Shown here piece by piece: positions 1 through 10,520 of a stretch of 64,000 nucleotides of DNA. The stretch comes from Thuidium tamariscinum (Eukaryota; Streptophyta; Bryopsida; Hypnales; Thuidiaceae), in contig OX344757.2 in assembly GCA_947034885.2 (NCBI GenBank), forward strand, positions 5,704,001 through 5,768,000, written 5' to 3'. The stretch's first letter is position 1. Each line of letters starts with the position of its first letter. Made by a program: the position numbers and the translations under genes. The notes beneath the pieces were generated by a model. The model was not told the DNA's origin. It worked only from the letters and a program-made list of their open reading frames with translations, and made no database searches.

Positions 1-2074
1 GAATTTACTATCTTCCAATCTATTTTATATTATTAAACTGATCTATAATTCATCACTACACAAAAAACAATTGTTCTATACAAACACTTTGGAGATAGAA
101 ACAATTATTACATTATTGCATCATGTACAATACAATTATTTCTTTGGTACATTGGTCATCAATGACATCAAATCAACAAGCAACAATATGTGTTCTCCAT
201 TCTTGGAATTCTTCCCCAATTTTGAAATTGACATTCAATTTCTTTACAATTTAGAGTCACCTTTTCCTAAAAGGCCCCACATGGCCACATTCATTATTTG
301 GCTTTTCTTTTTTTATTGATAATGAATGAATTTTATTTATTTTTAATAGATGAGATGTAAATGAAATTTCATAATACAATTGTTACATGCACACGTTATC
401 GAGGTACTACTAATCATAAGCAATTTTATCTTTTTTATTTGGAGAACCTCTACATGTAGTCATCTACTATCTATTTCCATGTACAAATTTTACATATGTA
501 GATTTTATTATTCTAACAAAATTTGGATTTTCAAATAAGCTAACATAATTTGAATTTTTTTTCAAAAATATTGTGTATTTCATGCTCATTCAATAGAGCC
601 CCACATTTCCACAAAGGTACCTATAGAAACTAGAAAGTCAAGAAAGCAATGACACATTTACAGAGAATGTTCAATGAAAAATCACAATCTATCATTTTTT
701 ATATAAAATTTTTTTATGCTTCAAGTGAATTTGGAAAAATAAATATTTGGAAATTCTAAATTCTAAAAATAGCAATATTATAAGGTTAGATTATTCCTCC
801 AATTTTTTGAAACACCACATTTTTTTAGCTTTGGCATTCATTGCTTCAAAAATATTTGATTAGCTCCCAAGTGGGTAAAAAAATCCTTGAATTCCTAATG
901 AAAGCTTTTGTTGAACATCTACAAAGATTTTTAAACTATAATGAGTAGTAAACAATTTGATATAATTTATCCATTTTTTGGAAGATATAACCAAATAAAT
1001 TTAAAGCACACATGTTATAGAGAACTTCGGAAAAACAATATCACTTATGGATTAAAAGATTATAATATTTGATTTCATAAAAGTAGCAAAAACAATTTGA
1101 AGGGTTCTAATTCTCTTTTCAAATGTGAAATCTCAAATCTCAAATTGGTTGCCAAAATAAATGCAGTGCAGAGGCCCTACATACATCATTCTAATCTATT
1201 TTTGTTTCTTAGGAATGTATTCTTCTGTATTTTCAAATCGATTTCTAATAGGATTTTTCCTACACGATGTATTGTATGTTTGTATTTTATTGATAACTCA
1301 TGTCCAATAGCTCTAAACATTGTAAAAGACCTTGATTGCAATGGACCCCCTTGTAAGGTATCTTGAATAGAAAAATCATAATCCATCTTTTCCAAATTTA
1401 TGTAATTGAAGCTAAAAGTTGACTTCAAAAAGAAATTTTCAAAAATATAATGTATTGAAAATACCAACTTCGTTAGGTTTTGTTCAACTTCAAAGTTTGA
1501 CAAACATTGGATTTTTGTAGCTTGGACATTTCATATTCAAGAAGTATTAGAAACTTTTAAATTTCCTATTTTTTATTCTACAAGGGCCTCTAAACCCTTT
1601 GTGGCCATGTAGTTTGTATATGATGAATATAATGGTAATCAATTGAAAAACAAATGATTCATGCTATTCAATGCAAAGTCAATCAATTAGAATGATAGTC
1701 TGTATTTTATAAGTAACAATATATCACATTTCATATTTTTCATTAATATTTAAGCATTTATAAGGTTAAATACGAGTTGATAAAAAAAAATCCAACGGTC
1801 ATCCTATTATAAAGGCATTCAAAGATTGTTACATTACACAGGAAAAAAAAGTCTTCCTGACCTTGCATTTCTAACACTCAATGCTTGGTGAAAAACCCAA
1901 TCAATCTAAGTATCTGACTAAATCAAAGTTTAAAAAAAATCATATCATATGATTTTATTTCATTTAATTCCTATGGCCTTCAATCAAAATTTTTGAATAT
2001 GTGATTATTAATTTTAATTCATTTGCAAGGCTAAATATTGTATGTAAGGAACATCCATACTATCACCTTTTGTA
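1..2074. other. AT-rich intergenic DNA with an old family-B repeat
   Basis: No coding region is supported; the short open frames are A/T-rich noise. About 980-1545 is a diverged copy, in forward orientation, of the family-B element seen intact at 7947-8585. The shared track includes the stretches around GATTGCAATGGA, TTGAATAGAAAAATCATAAT and the terminal TTTGACA region. Confidence 0.6.
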
Positions 2075-2078
2075 TTAA

Positions 2079-3001
2079 CCCCTAAAGGACTAAAGTCCCC
2101 TCGGGGGACACTTGGAATTTCGGGCAGGCTTGTGTGACTTGATTTTTGCTATGGTTTTTTTTAACTTCTTTTGAAGATAGGAAATCAGATTAGCTTTCCA
2201 AAAATATAATCTTTATTTCAATTGGTGCTTCGAAGCAAAAGTTATGCCATTCCAAGTCCAAACAATAGTTCACTAAGCCCAAAAAAAACACAATAAACAT
2301 TGTTTTTAATTTTTAATTTTTTCTCTCTAAGATTATATTGTTTTTCTACATTTGAAGCTTTGGTTGATTTAATTTGGACTAATAATGAAAAAGTGATGGT
2401 CTTTTGGACAATCTTGTATTTCGGGCAATCTAAGCACCTTCTTAAAAAAATAACTTATAGAATATATTTTTGAATACAATTTTCCAAATTTTCCTAATTT
2501 TAATTTTTGATAGAGTTCAAGATGTTTGCAAGAACAAGCTCACCGTTGGGATCATAGTTTTCTAATTACATCTTAAAGTTATTAAGCACTTACTGTTTTA
2601 TTCAATCTTGGACCTACTTTTGCTTCACAATTTTTTCATGAATAAAAATCAAGTAGTTTTTCTTTTTAAAAATTTTCCCTAATCCTGAACTCAAATGTTC
2701 AATATAAAAAATTTTAACTTCATACTCCATATTGCAAAAAAATTATACAAATGGCAATCAAAGTCATCTGAAATTGTAAGTAGAGTTCAAAAAAACTTAT
2801 TTGGACAATTTTGAATGCTAATATCTTCCAATCAGTGCAGTCAAACTTCATGAAATTTTTACCACATGATCTCAGACAAGTAATTTACAAGATCCTATAG
2901 TTAGATTCTAATTTTTTTTTTAGTTGTTTTCTTGGGAGGAAGTAGCAAACATGGTAGTTTTGAGTGGTTTCAAGCCACAAAATGCCTCAGTCCTTTGGGG
3001 G
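2079..3001. mobile_element. Family-A non-autonomous element flanked by TTAA
   Basis: The 923-bp element has inverted ends, CCCCTAAAGGACT at the left and the complement of CCCCCAAAGGACT at the right, one mismatch over 13 bases. TTAA lies directly outside both ends (2075-2078 and 3002-3005). It has no ORF. A TTAA target duplication plus CCC-starting ends is the piggyBac signature, so I infer a piggyBac-like MITE. Related copies lie at 19753-20695, 46235-47297 and, degraded, about 26360-27400. Confidence 0.75.
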
Positions 3002-3005
3002 TTAA

Positions 3006-3521
3006 TAGACATCCCATTCAAGAACAATAATAGGATCATTGACATGTCAATGAGTACTGTGAGAGTGTCACATATAACCAAACTTTGAAGAGATGGATGT
3101 TACATTTGTTAAATTCATTTTTTCTATGTAATAAGACCATCACATTCAAATTTACAAACAAATCACCATGTGATGTGCAAAAAGTGATTGTATTAGAGAA
3201 AAAAATTTGATACGGAAATTAGAATGGAATTATCCCAATATACAAATGTAAACACATGTATTCCAAAGCATTCTTGGAGATGCAATTCTAAACCAATGTT
3301 GTGCATAGAAATAATTCTTATCTTCTACATATCCAAGCAATGAATTTTTGAAAATTGCTCACCAATTACTTGCAATCAATCATGCCTTTAGCAAATTTGA
3401 AAACTTTGAGTTAAACAATTCATCACATCATCAACAATGTATAAACCGAAAGGTATCAAATATATACATATGTAATTACAAAAAAACATTGTGGTTCTCA
3501 AAATGCTAAAAAACTACCATG
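3006..3521. other. Intergenic spacer
   Basis: AT-rich sequence downstream of the WCHIDKLF gene on the minus strand. I see no gene and no clear poly-A signal that can be singled out. Confidence 0.5.
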
Positions 3522-4949
3522 TCACTCAACATTTTTTTTGCCCTTCTCTTCTCTCTTCTGCCTCTTAGCTAATATTTGGGACCAAGCCACCTTCTGTTCA
3601 CTCTTGAGCTTGGATAGAATGTCATGTTTCCACCACTTTCCACGTAACCAAACTGTCTTAGTTGCTTTCTGCATCTCCAGGACTGTCTTTTGTTTATCCA
3701 CTTTCTCTTGCAACTCATTTTCCACCTTAAGAGAAGCAACTAATTTCTTCTTCAATTCCTCTACTTCCAAGGGGGTCATCTCATGTTGTGTACAAAAGTC
3801 TCCCCAACCGTACATGTCAACAACACGGTCAAGTGGGGCTTTGTCCGTGATCTCACAAAGGTGCGTCAACCTCAATTGTGCCTCTTCAAGACCTCTTTTC
3901 TCACGGTCACAATGATCATCTTCTTCTTTGGAGTCCTCCATGGCTTTTGCAAGCCTTTCCTTTGTAATTGGGTTATCGACCGTAGAACTAGAAGCTCCAT
4001 CTTGAGAACCATAGAAGCTAAGATAAAACGCTTCCAAGTTCTTCATCTCCTCATGTTGCTTTGACAATTGGATTCGAGCAGTTTCAATTTGGGCTAGAAG
4101 GGTTGGAACCCCATCATCCAAATCTTCCATAGCCTCGTCCTGTAGAGTCTTTAACTCTTTCTACTTCTCTTCCAAGTCTTGAAGAAGCAGCTTGAGATGA
4201 TCATTGTAATACTCTTTCGTGTCTTCATAAATTGTATCTTCAAGCTTTTCTTCAATGCCCAACATTTGTTCTACTTCAAGCTTTTCTTCAATGCCCGACA
4301 TTTGTTCCACATCAAGCAATGGCATTTGAAGAGGCGCCACCACTTCTTCCGATTTTGTAGGTGGCTCTTCCATCTTGGCCATATCCAATAATTCATTCAA
4401 TGGTTCATTCTCTTCATCCGAACTCGCGTGATGTGACCACTGATACTCATCATTAGGCACTACATTCTTGATGAAAAGATTTTTTCCTAGCCCTGCTCTT
4501 GGATTGGGGGAGGGACCCGCTCTAGGAATGTCTTTGGTTGTTGGAATGGTGGCCATCTTCGATCCCTTGATGGTCCTCCAATCCACCGTTCTTCTCAGGA
4601 TGACCTCCGCATACACCATCTCACACAGATACAATTGAACCTCATTTCTCGGCATGGTCTGTGTGTTGTGCAAGTACCGATAAACTTCAATACATCGTTG
4701 CACAAATGCATCGTGAGTGCACGAATGAAGGTTTGCCACATTCGATTGCACATGAATCTTGTGCCGATAATGATGGAAAAGCTTGTCGATGTGACACCAC
4801 TGAATGAATCCCTTACAAGTGGTCGCGGTCCAATCACCTTGAATTCTATCCCAACCTGGATAAGCCATCGCATTAGGATCAAGAAGGATGTGGCGTTGCC
4901 TTCTTTGTTTTTTTCCTTTGGCCTTCACCTTCTTCTTCATGGCATCCAT
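3522..4949 (-). pseudogene. WCHIDKLF-domain coiled-coil protein, paralogue 1 (frame broken by one TAG)
   Basis: The function is unknown. The ATG at 4949 opens a 476-codon frame ending in TGA at 3522. It is split by a single in-frame TAG at 4163-4161, with no frameshift. Residues 1-20 are strongly basic (Lys/Arg-rich, possibly a nuclear signal). The shared domain at about residues 30-130 contains WCHIDKLF, QRC, MVYAE and VDW. Next comes acidic low-complexity sequence with two short Val-Glu-Gln-Met repeats (VEQMSGIEEKLE, VEQMLGIEEKLE). The part after the TAG is a Glu/Lys-rich coiled coil ending in a basic tail. Helical sequence runs through the TAG (LLLQDLEEK before, KELKTLQDE after), so the two halves were probably one protein. 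They could instead be two short genes, or the stop could be read through. Upstream at 5076-5352 lie the conserved promoter block and GC-rich array. Confidence 0.7.
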
Positions 4950-5075
4950 TGAACTGTAATCTTCAGTGGGTATTTAAAAATACCTCAATGTATGACGGGT
5001 TGCACGAGACACTAGCTTAGAGCACAAAGTGGAGAGGAATGAACCCCTGAAAAGTGAAAACAGTTGTTGAACACG

Positions 5076-5155
5076 CAGTCAGCCACTTCACGGTGGGTAA
5101 CAGGCAGTGCACAAAGCGAAAATGGCGAATGCGGGTGGGGGCGACTGCTTATGCA
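5076..5155 (-). promoter_or_regulatory. Conserved promoter block shared by several units
   Basis: The plus strand carries CAGCCAC, then GGTGGGTAA, then a GCGACTGC array unit. The same order recurs at 15321-15395 upstream of the kinase gene and, on the other strand, at 21528-21592 upstream of paralogue 2. It always lies on the gene-proximal side of the array. I infer a shared core-promoter or leader element. Confidence 0.55.
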
Positions 5156-5352
5156 CTCGAAGTCGCACAGGGGCGAGTGCGGGTACAAGGCGAGGCGACC
5201 TCGGGTAGTGGGCGACTTCGCGTGGGGCGACTGCGGGTCGGGCGGGAAGTTCGAACTCCCCTCCTCCAGCGACCACGCATGGGGCGACCGCGGGTCGGGC
5301 GGGAAGTTCAAACTTCCCTCCTCCAGCGACCGCGCGTGGGGCGACCGCGCCT
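5128..5352 (-). repeat. CG-dense array of GCGACCGCGGGT-like units, locus 1
   Basis: Irregular tandem units of GCGAC-NNCG-GGT spaced by short G-runs. A higher-order repeat of about 56 bp occurs twice (about 5228-5339), each carrying GCGGGAAGTTC. The coding strand of the adjacent gene reads ACCCGCGGTCGC. CpG density here contrasts sharply with the AT-rich surroundings. ORFs crossing it are by-products of the repeat. Confidence 0.75.
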
Positions 5353-5720
5353 CTTGGTAAGAAAATTCAGGGTTTTGAAATTGCCCCCAAAAATTATTTG
5401 GCCACCTAAAATTTTGGAGGCAGCTGGCTGGATCCACCGAAGAGTATTGAAGATATTGACATGTAAATGCCCAAATCATTTCTTAAATTGTTTGAGAAAA
5501 ATAGTTTTTGTTCAACAATAAACCAATCCTTTTATAAGCTTAAATTATCCATTCTTTTCTAAAAGTCATCCAACAAATTAAAAATAGACATGTCTTAGAC
5601 CAACTAGGAAAAACATAATACACGATATCTCTTATGGATTGATAGATTTAAATGTTTCATGATAGAAGTAAAATTGCCAAATGAACTTCTCTTCTTTTCA
5701 TCATGTTTTCCCAGGTCTAA
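5343..5720. repeat. Segmental duplication with 9560-9690, 10521-10640 and 11100-11290
   Basis: The distal flank of array 1 (AATTATTTGGCCACCTAAAA, then GGCTGGATCCA) matches the flank of the orphan array at 9560-9690. The next part (AACATAATACACGATATCTC and neighbours) matches 11100-11290. This shows that the whole upstream region of unit 1 was duplicated. The distal portion (about 5555-5930) is itself related to family B. Confidence 0.65.
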
Positions 5721-7942
5721 TCTAAAAAAGTAGTTAGTGGAAAAAAAGGCAGAGGGTTTCATATACATAATTCTAATCAATTTTTGCCTTCTCCGAATCT
5801 TCTATGTACAAATTATAGAAAATAAATTTTCAGTTCATTTTTCCTTAAGCCTTTAATGTAATTACAAGTCATCTCCATGATACCTACTTAAGGACTTAAA
5901 AAAGGCAAGATTGCAATAGACATCTTTACAGTAAATCTTCAACCCAAAAAACATAACCAATCATTTCTAGATCGGTATTGTGATGCTTAAACTAGACATC
6001 CTTTAGTAATTTTCTCATTAATATGAACTAGTAAAAATAGGAATTTCAATCAAATCTATTTTGCATTGCAATTGAGGAAAAATCAAATTTATGTGCCTCC
6101 GAATTCTACGGATTAAAAGAATGAGAAACACATTCATGCCGCATTCCCTCCCCTAATTAGTCTTCATGTAAATAAAAATCATGCCATGATGTTGTGGAGG
6201 GAAACATGAGAAAATATCCTTACCAATTCTTTGGGACCCCTTCACTAACGATGTTGGTCATTTATGTTGTGCTTAGTTGGATGGAATGTAAAATCAATAT
6301 TACTAATATATTCTTAATAATAAAATTTGAGAAATCCATATCAAATATAAATCTTGGTTCAAAAATCTAAAATTTCAAGAGTAGAAGCAAATTATAGTGT
6401 AGAAAATTACAAGGTAAATTAACTTTTGTACCACTCTATATTTTGAAATGTGCTTGTACATATTCAAATTCAAACTTCACTAATCTAAGGAGATCTTCTA
6501 TATTTTAGGGAATAGTAGAAACTAAATTTCATAAGCTTCATTTATTGGTTTTTGTCAAAATCAAAAGAAAGTTTTCAAATTGTCAAAATCAAGTCCCAAG
6601 AGAAAAAGAATTAAAAGTAATGAAATGCATTAGACAATGTACCATTTCTAGGGTTCAAAACAATCCCATATAAACTTATTTATTTTTAAATGTCTTGAAC
6701 TCAAATGAATAGTGTGGCTATAGCGCTCGTCAATGAAGTTACATTGAAAATATTGTGTGAAGATCATCCATTCTTCAATATATACAAAGTTCAGTTGATC
6801 ATTTGAAGGACAAAAAATGTCCTCAACATCCTTGAAGGATTAAAAATGTATTCAATACATGTAATATTTCTCATTCATACAAGTTTATAATAGGATCTTT
6901 TCAAATTTGCAACCATGTAAAGAAGTGAGGAGTTCTTCATTCTTTCTTCTTACAAGTATCTTTCTTTTAACCAATAGCAAAAAATAATCTTTACTAAGAT
7001 CATGAAGTTCTTTTACATCTATGGTCATGGATGAATGTTTGAAAATGGATGCAAATCCACCTTTTCATCTAAAGTACATAAATTTATCTCAAGTAGAGCC
7101 TTCATGTTTGGAAATTTAATAACAATGAACGCAATTCATCCCTTGGGAAAAAAAAGAATTTATCATGAAAGATTATCTTTCAAAAAATATTTTTTATTTT
7201 CTAGAAAAAGTGAGTACAAATGTACAATTAATCACTATAATTTCATAACTATACTTTACTAAAATCTTACTAAATGTCATCTTTGGAAACAAAGTGTAGT
7301 TTAAGTCTAAAATTCGATTTAGTCACCTACCTAACTATAAGATCTCAAAGTAGATAGTATAGAAATGTGTAAATGAAAATTGTAAACTTTGAGGTTAGCC
7401 AAGGTAAATTTTTTAAAGATTTGAGGTTTAATTCCTAAAGGGATCAAGGGTTCATTCAAATTTTGAAAATTATAATGATATACTATAAAATGAAATATAG
7501 GATAACAATTTAATCACATAATTCAATCAAAAGTGATTATCTACATAATATATCCCTATAGTTAGATAATTGGTACACTATCACTATGACAGTATGACTT
7601 ATTTTTCAATTAAATTTGAACCTTTAAAATCACTGTAAAATAAAGTACAAATAGAATAATTGTAAGTATCTTCTTACAAGAATTTTCTTTACGTTCAATA
7701 TAGTATGTTTAGATTGTAATTATTATTTATGATTTTTATTTTACTTATTTATTCACATCGTTTTGGAATGGTAATTTCTTGAATTCAAAAGTTTGTTCAC
7801 AATTTCAAACATACTTTATTTTCTTAAGTACAGAAGATTTGCAAGAGTATTTATGAAAATCTAAATTAAAAAAATGAAATAAAAACAACACAATAATCTA
7901 CAAGTGTTCTGATGTCTGCAGAAATGAAGAATTGTGTGTTTT
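5721..7942. other. AT-rich intergenic DNA
   Basis: No coding region, RNA gene or clean transposon ends seen. The open frame near 7035-7262 is A/T-rich with no recognisable motif. Confidence 0.5.
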
Positions 7943-7946
7943 TTAA

Positions 7947-8585
7947 CCCCTAAATGCCCATGGCACTCAAATGTGGTGTCAAAGAAACTTTGAAGTTCAT
8001 GAAAGCCTTACCAAAAATTTATTTTTAGTGGTTTATATTTTTGGAAGGCTTTTTTCAAAGTCTAGATTTACCATCAATAATCCAATTTTGAAAATGAATG
8101 ATTATGATTTTTCTATTCAAATTTTAATGCAAGGGTACCCATTGCAATCTTGACAATCCATAGTGTTAAAGACTCTTGGAAATGAGCCTCAAATACACTA
8201 GATCTTAGTGAAAAAAATCACACAAGAAATTCATTTCAAAAAATTTTAGACTACATTTTGAGAAGCCATAAATTGATTGTGGCTATGCTTCTTAGGCCCT
8301 AACACCTAGTATTGTTTTGGTGACCACCTTTTTAGATTTGACATGCAAAAAGAGAGCTCAAAGATTTTCAAACTTTCTACACCCTCATGATCAAACATTA
8401 CAATCTTTCAATCCAGAAGTGATATACTTGTGTTTTCTTTTTCTAGGTGATCTTTAACATGTCTACTTCAAATTTCTAAAGTTTCAATTAAAAGAAAATT
8501 TATTCAACTTATCAAGAATGTTGCATCTTGTTCCAATTTAGAGCAAATTCTAAGAAATTCAAAGTAAGCCTTAGGCATTCAGGGG
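7947..8585 (-). mobile_element. Family-B non-autonomous element flanked by TTAA
   Basis: The 639-bp element has ends CCCCTAAATGCC and GGCATTCAGGGG, with exact TTAA on both sides (7943-7946 and 8586-8589). There is no ORF of note. A second copy in the opposite orientation lies at 19654-21228. This copy is uninterrupted where the other carries a family-A insertion, so it serves as the empty site. I infer a piggyBac-like MITE. Confidence 0.78.
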
Positions 8586-8589
8586 TTAA

Positions 8590-8973
8590 ACACTTTTGTA
8601 TTCATTTGTTTATCACTACTTGAAGACATGGTCTCTTATAAGTTATGTCTTAATTGTACGGAGTTGGGAAAAAAATGATTCATGGCAAATAATTCAAAAA
8701 GGGTTAAATATTTTAATTTCAGGCCTTAGGATTTTAAATATTAAATTCCCCTTTTTGTTTGAATAAGATCAATACTCTTCAAATAATGAAAAGTCAAATC
8801 ATAATCTAGCACCTCCAAATAGGAACACAACCCTTTTGAGGTAGGCGAGTAATCCTGCCTAATTCTGCAAAAGGCTTGATGCCCCTGGTCTGAATGTACT
8901 GGTTCCTGTGCCAATGGAATTTTCTCCATTTGTTCAAAAAGAAAAAAAAATAGAAAAAATAAAGGCACGATCG
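8590..8973 (-). other. Possible leader remnant of a lost gene unit
   Basis: This is where the gene belonging to the 8974-9575 array would be expected. A short minus-strand frame (8741 to about 8930, beginning MEKIPLAQEP) is open, but I recognise no domain and no WCHIDKLF sequence. It is either a remnant or chance. Confidence 0.3.
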
Positions 8974-9575
8974 TGCCTCGAGCGACCGCGGGTCTTGGCG
9001 TGGAATTTCTAAACCCCCGATAATGGCACTGCGAACGCGCGCCCGCGAGTGGGCGACAGCGGGTTGGCGCGACAGCGCGTAGGGCGACCTCGGGTCCTAG
9101 CGCCATGTTCAAGTCCTTCGAATCCTGGCACACAGCGACCGCGGGTGGGGCGATAGCGGGTGGGCGACTGCGCGTGGTGGCGACTGCGGGTCGTGCGGGG
9201 AAGTTCAGAAGCCCCGATCTTGGCACTGCGACCGCGGGTGGGTGCGACCTCGCGTGGGGCAACCTCGGGTCCTTGCGGGAAGTTCAACACTCCGCGCTCA
9301 TGGAACACAACGACCGCGGGTGGGTGCGACATCGGGTGGGTGCGACCGCGCATAGGGGCGACCTCGGGTCCTTGCGGGAAGTTCAAAACTCCACTCTCAT
9401 GGAACACAACGACCGCGGGTGGGTGCGTCCGCAGGTGGATGCGACTTCGCATCGAGGCGACCTCGTGTCCTGGCGGGGATCCTGGGACACAGCGACCGCC
9501 CTTGGATGCGACCTCGGGTGGGCGACCACGGGTCCGACAATTAAAAAGCCTCCAGAAGAACAGCGACCGCACCTA
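8974..9575 (-). repeat. Orphan CG-dense GCGACCGCGGGT array
   Basis: The longest of the arrays, about 600 bp. It includes a repeat of about 110 bp present twice (about 9255-9480), each with GCGGGAAGTTCAA and a TCATGGAACACAACGACCG segment. Orientation matches arrays upstream of minus-strand genes. The distal flank matches unit 1 (9560-9690 with 5343-5462), yet no gene follows. Long ORFs on both strands are repeat artefacts. Confidence 0.75.
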
Positions 9576-9691
9576 CTGGTAAGGAAAGGAATTAATTTGA
9601 AATTCCCCCCTCCCCCCCCCCCAAATTATTTGGCCACCTAAAAATATGGAGGCAACCGGCTGGATCCAACCAAGATTATTGAAGGTATTAA

Positions 9692-10516
9692 CCCCTACCT
9701 ACCCAACCGACCATATATGGTCGATCTGAAATTAAAGGCCCATATCTGAATAGGCAGTTACATTCCTTGAACCTTAAAAAAAAATTAGACACTTTTAAGG
9801 GTTAACTATTGAGAACTTTCATTTTTCACTGTAAAAAGTATATATTTGATTATTGAGAGGTCTTCAAAGGCATACATGTGTCATAAGTGAAGTGTAAAGC
9901 TTGCCAATTTTACTTCATTTCCTAGATTTATGCAATTTCACTTGATTTGAGATCTAAGAAATAGTACATATCCATTTGCTTTGAGAATGGTTAGAATGAA
10001 AAGAAGAAAGTGTTTCCATGATTCAACATTGAAAATTTAATCATACAACTATTGACTTGGAGTTATTTCCAAATTCTACTTTAAAAAAATAATTGCATTT
10101 CAACAATTGCAAGGTGGATTGTCTAATGAATTCAATAGCTTTTCATGTGAAACTAATTTTTTTTTAAATGCATTTTAGTGTGCTAACACTCTTTGTAGTT
10201 AATTATGTCCCCTCCAACCTCCAACACAATTCATATGCAAATTTGAGAAACTTTGTGGGAAAGAGCAATATACAAAGTATAAAAGATGTACTACTCTCTT
10301 GTTATAATCTCACAACTCCTATGCAATTTTGTACTCAAAATTTGTGTACTTACTAATAAACAAGTTCTTTAAACATCCATGTGGTATAATTTGGGAAGAA
10401 AATCAGTTTGCTTCACTAGGGATGACTACAAGCTCATATATTTTTTTCATATTCAAAATACACTTGAAAAATATGAAAAAATAAATAAAAATTGAAAAGG
10501 CTTGGGCATTTAGGGG
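9692..10516. mobile_element. TTAA-type insertion in the duplicated unit flank
   Basis: The 825-bp insertion starts CCCCTACC after TTAA (9688-9691) and ends GGGCATTTAGGGG before TTAC (a mutated TTAA). The paralogous site near 5451-5470 reads straight through (TTGAAGATATTGACATG), so that is the empty site. The right end matches family B (GGGCATTTAGGGG). Confidence 0.68.
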
Positions 10517-10520
10517 TTAC

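Noticed and set aside
4179-4952. Overlapping frames opposite paralogue 1 (and similar ones opposite 22.2-22.8 and 28.7-30.2 kb)
   Set aside because: Shadows of the coding strand; the conserved domain is in the other frame.
8741-9641. Long ORFs on both strands across the array (also at 5012-5521, 15401-15652, 21280-21602, 30210-30927)
   Set aside because: They are open only because the GC-rich repeat lacks stop codons; products are Arg/Pro/Gly repeats without domains and overlap on both strands.
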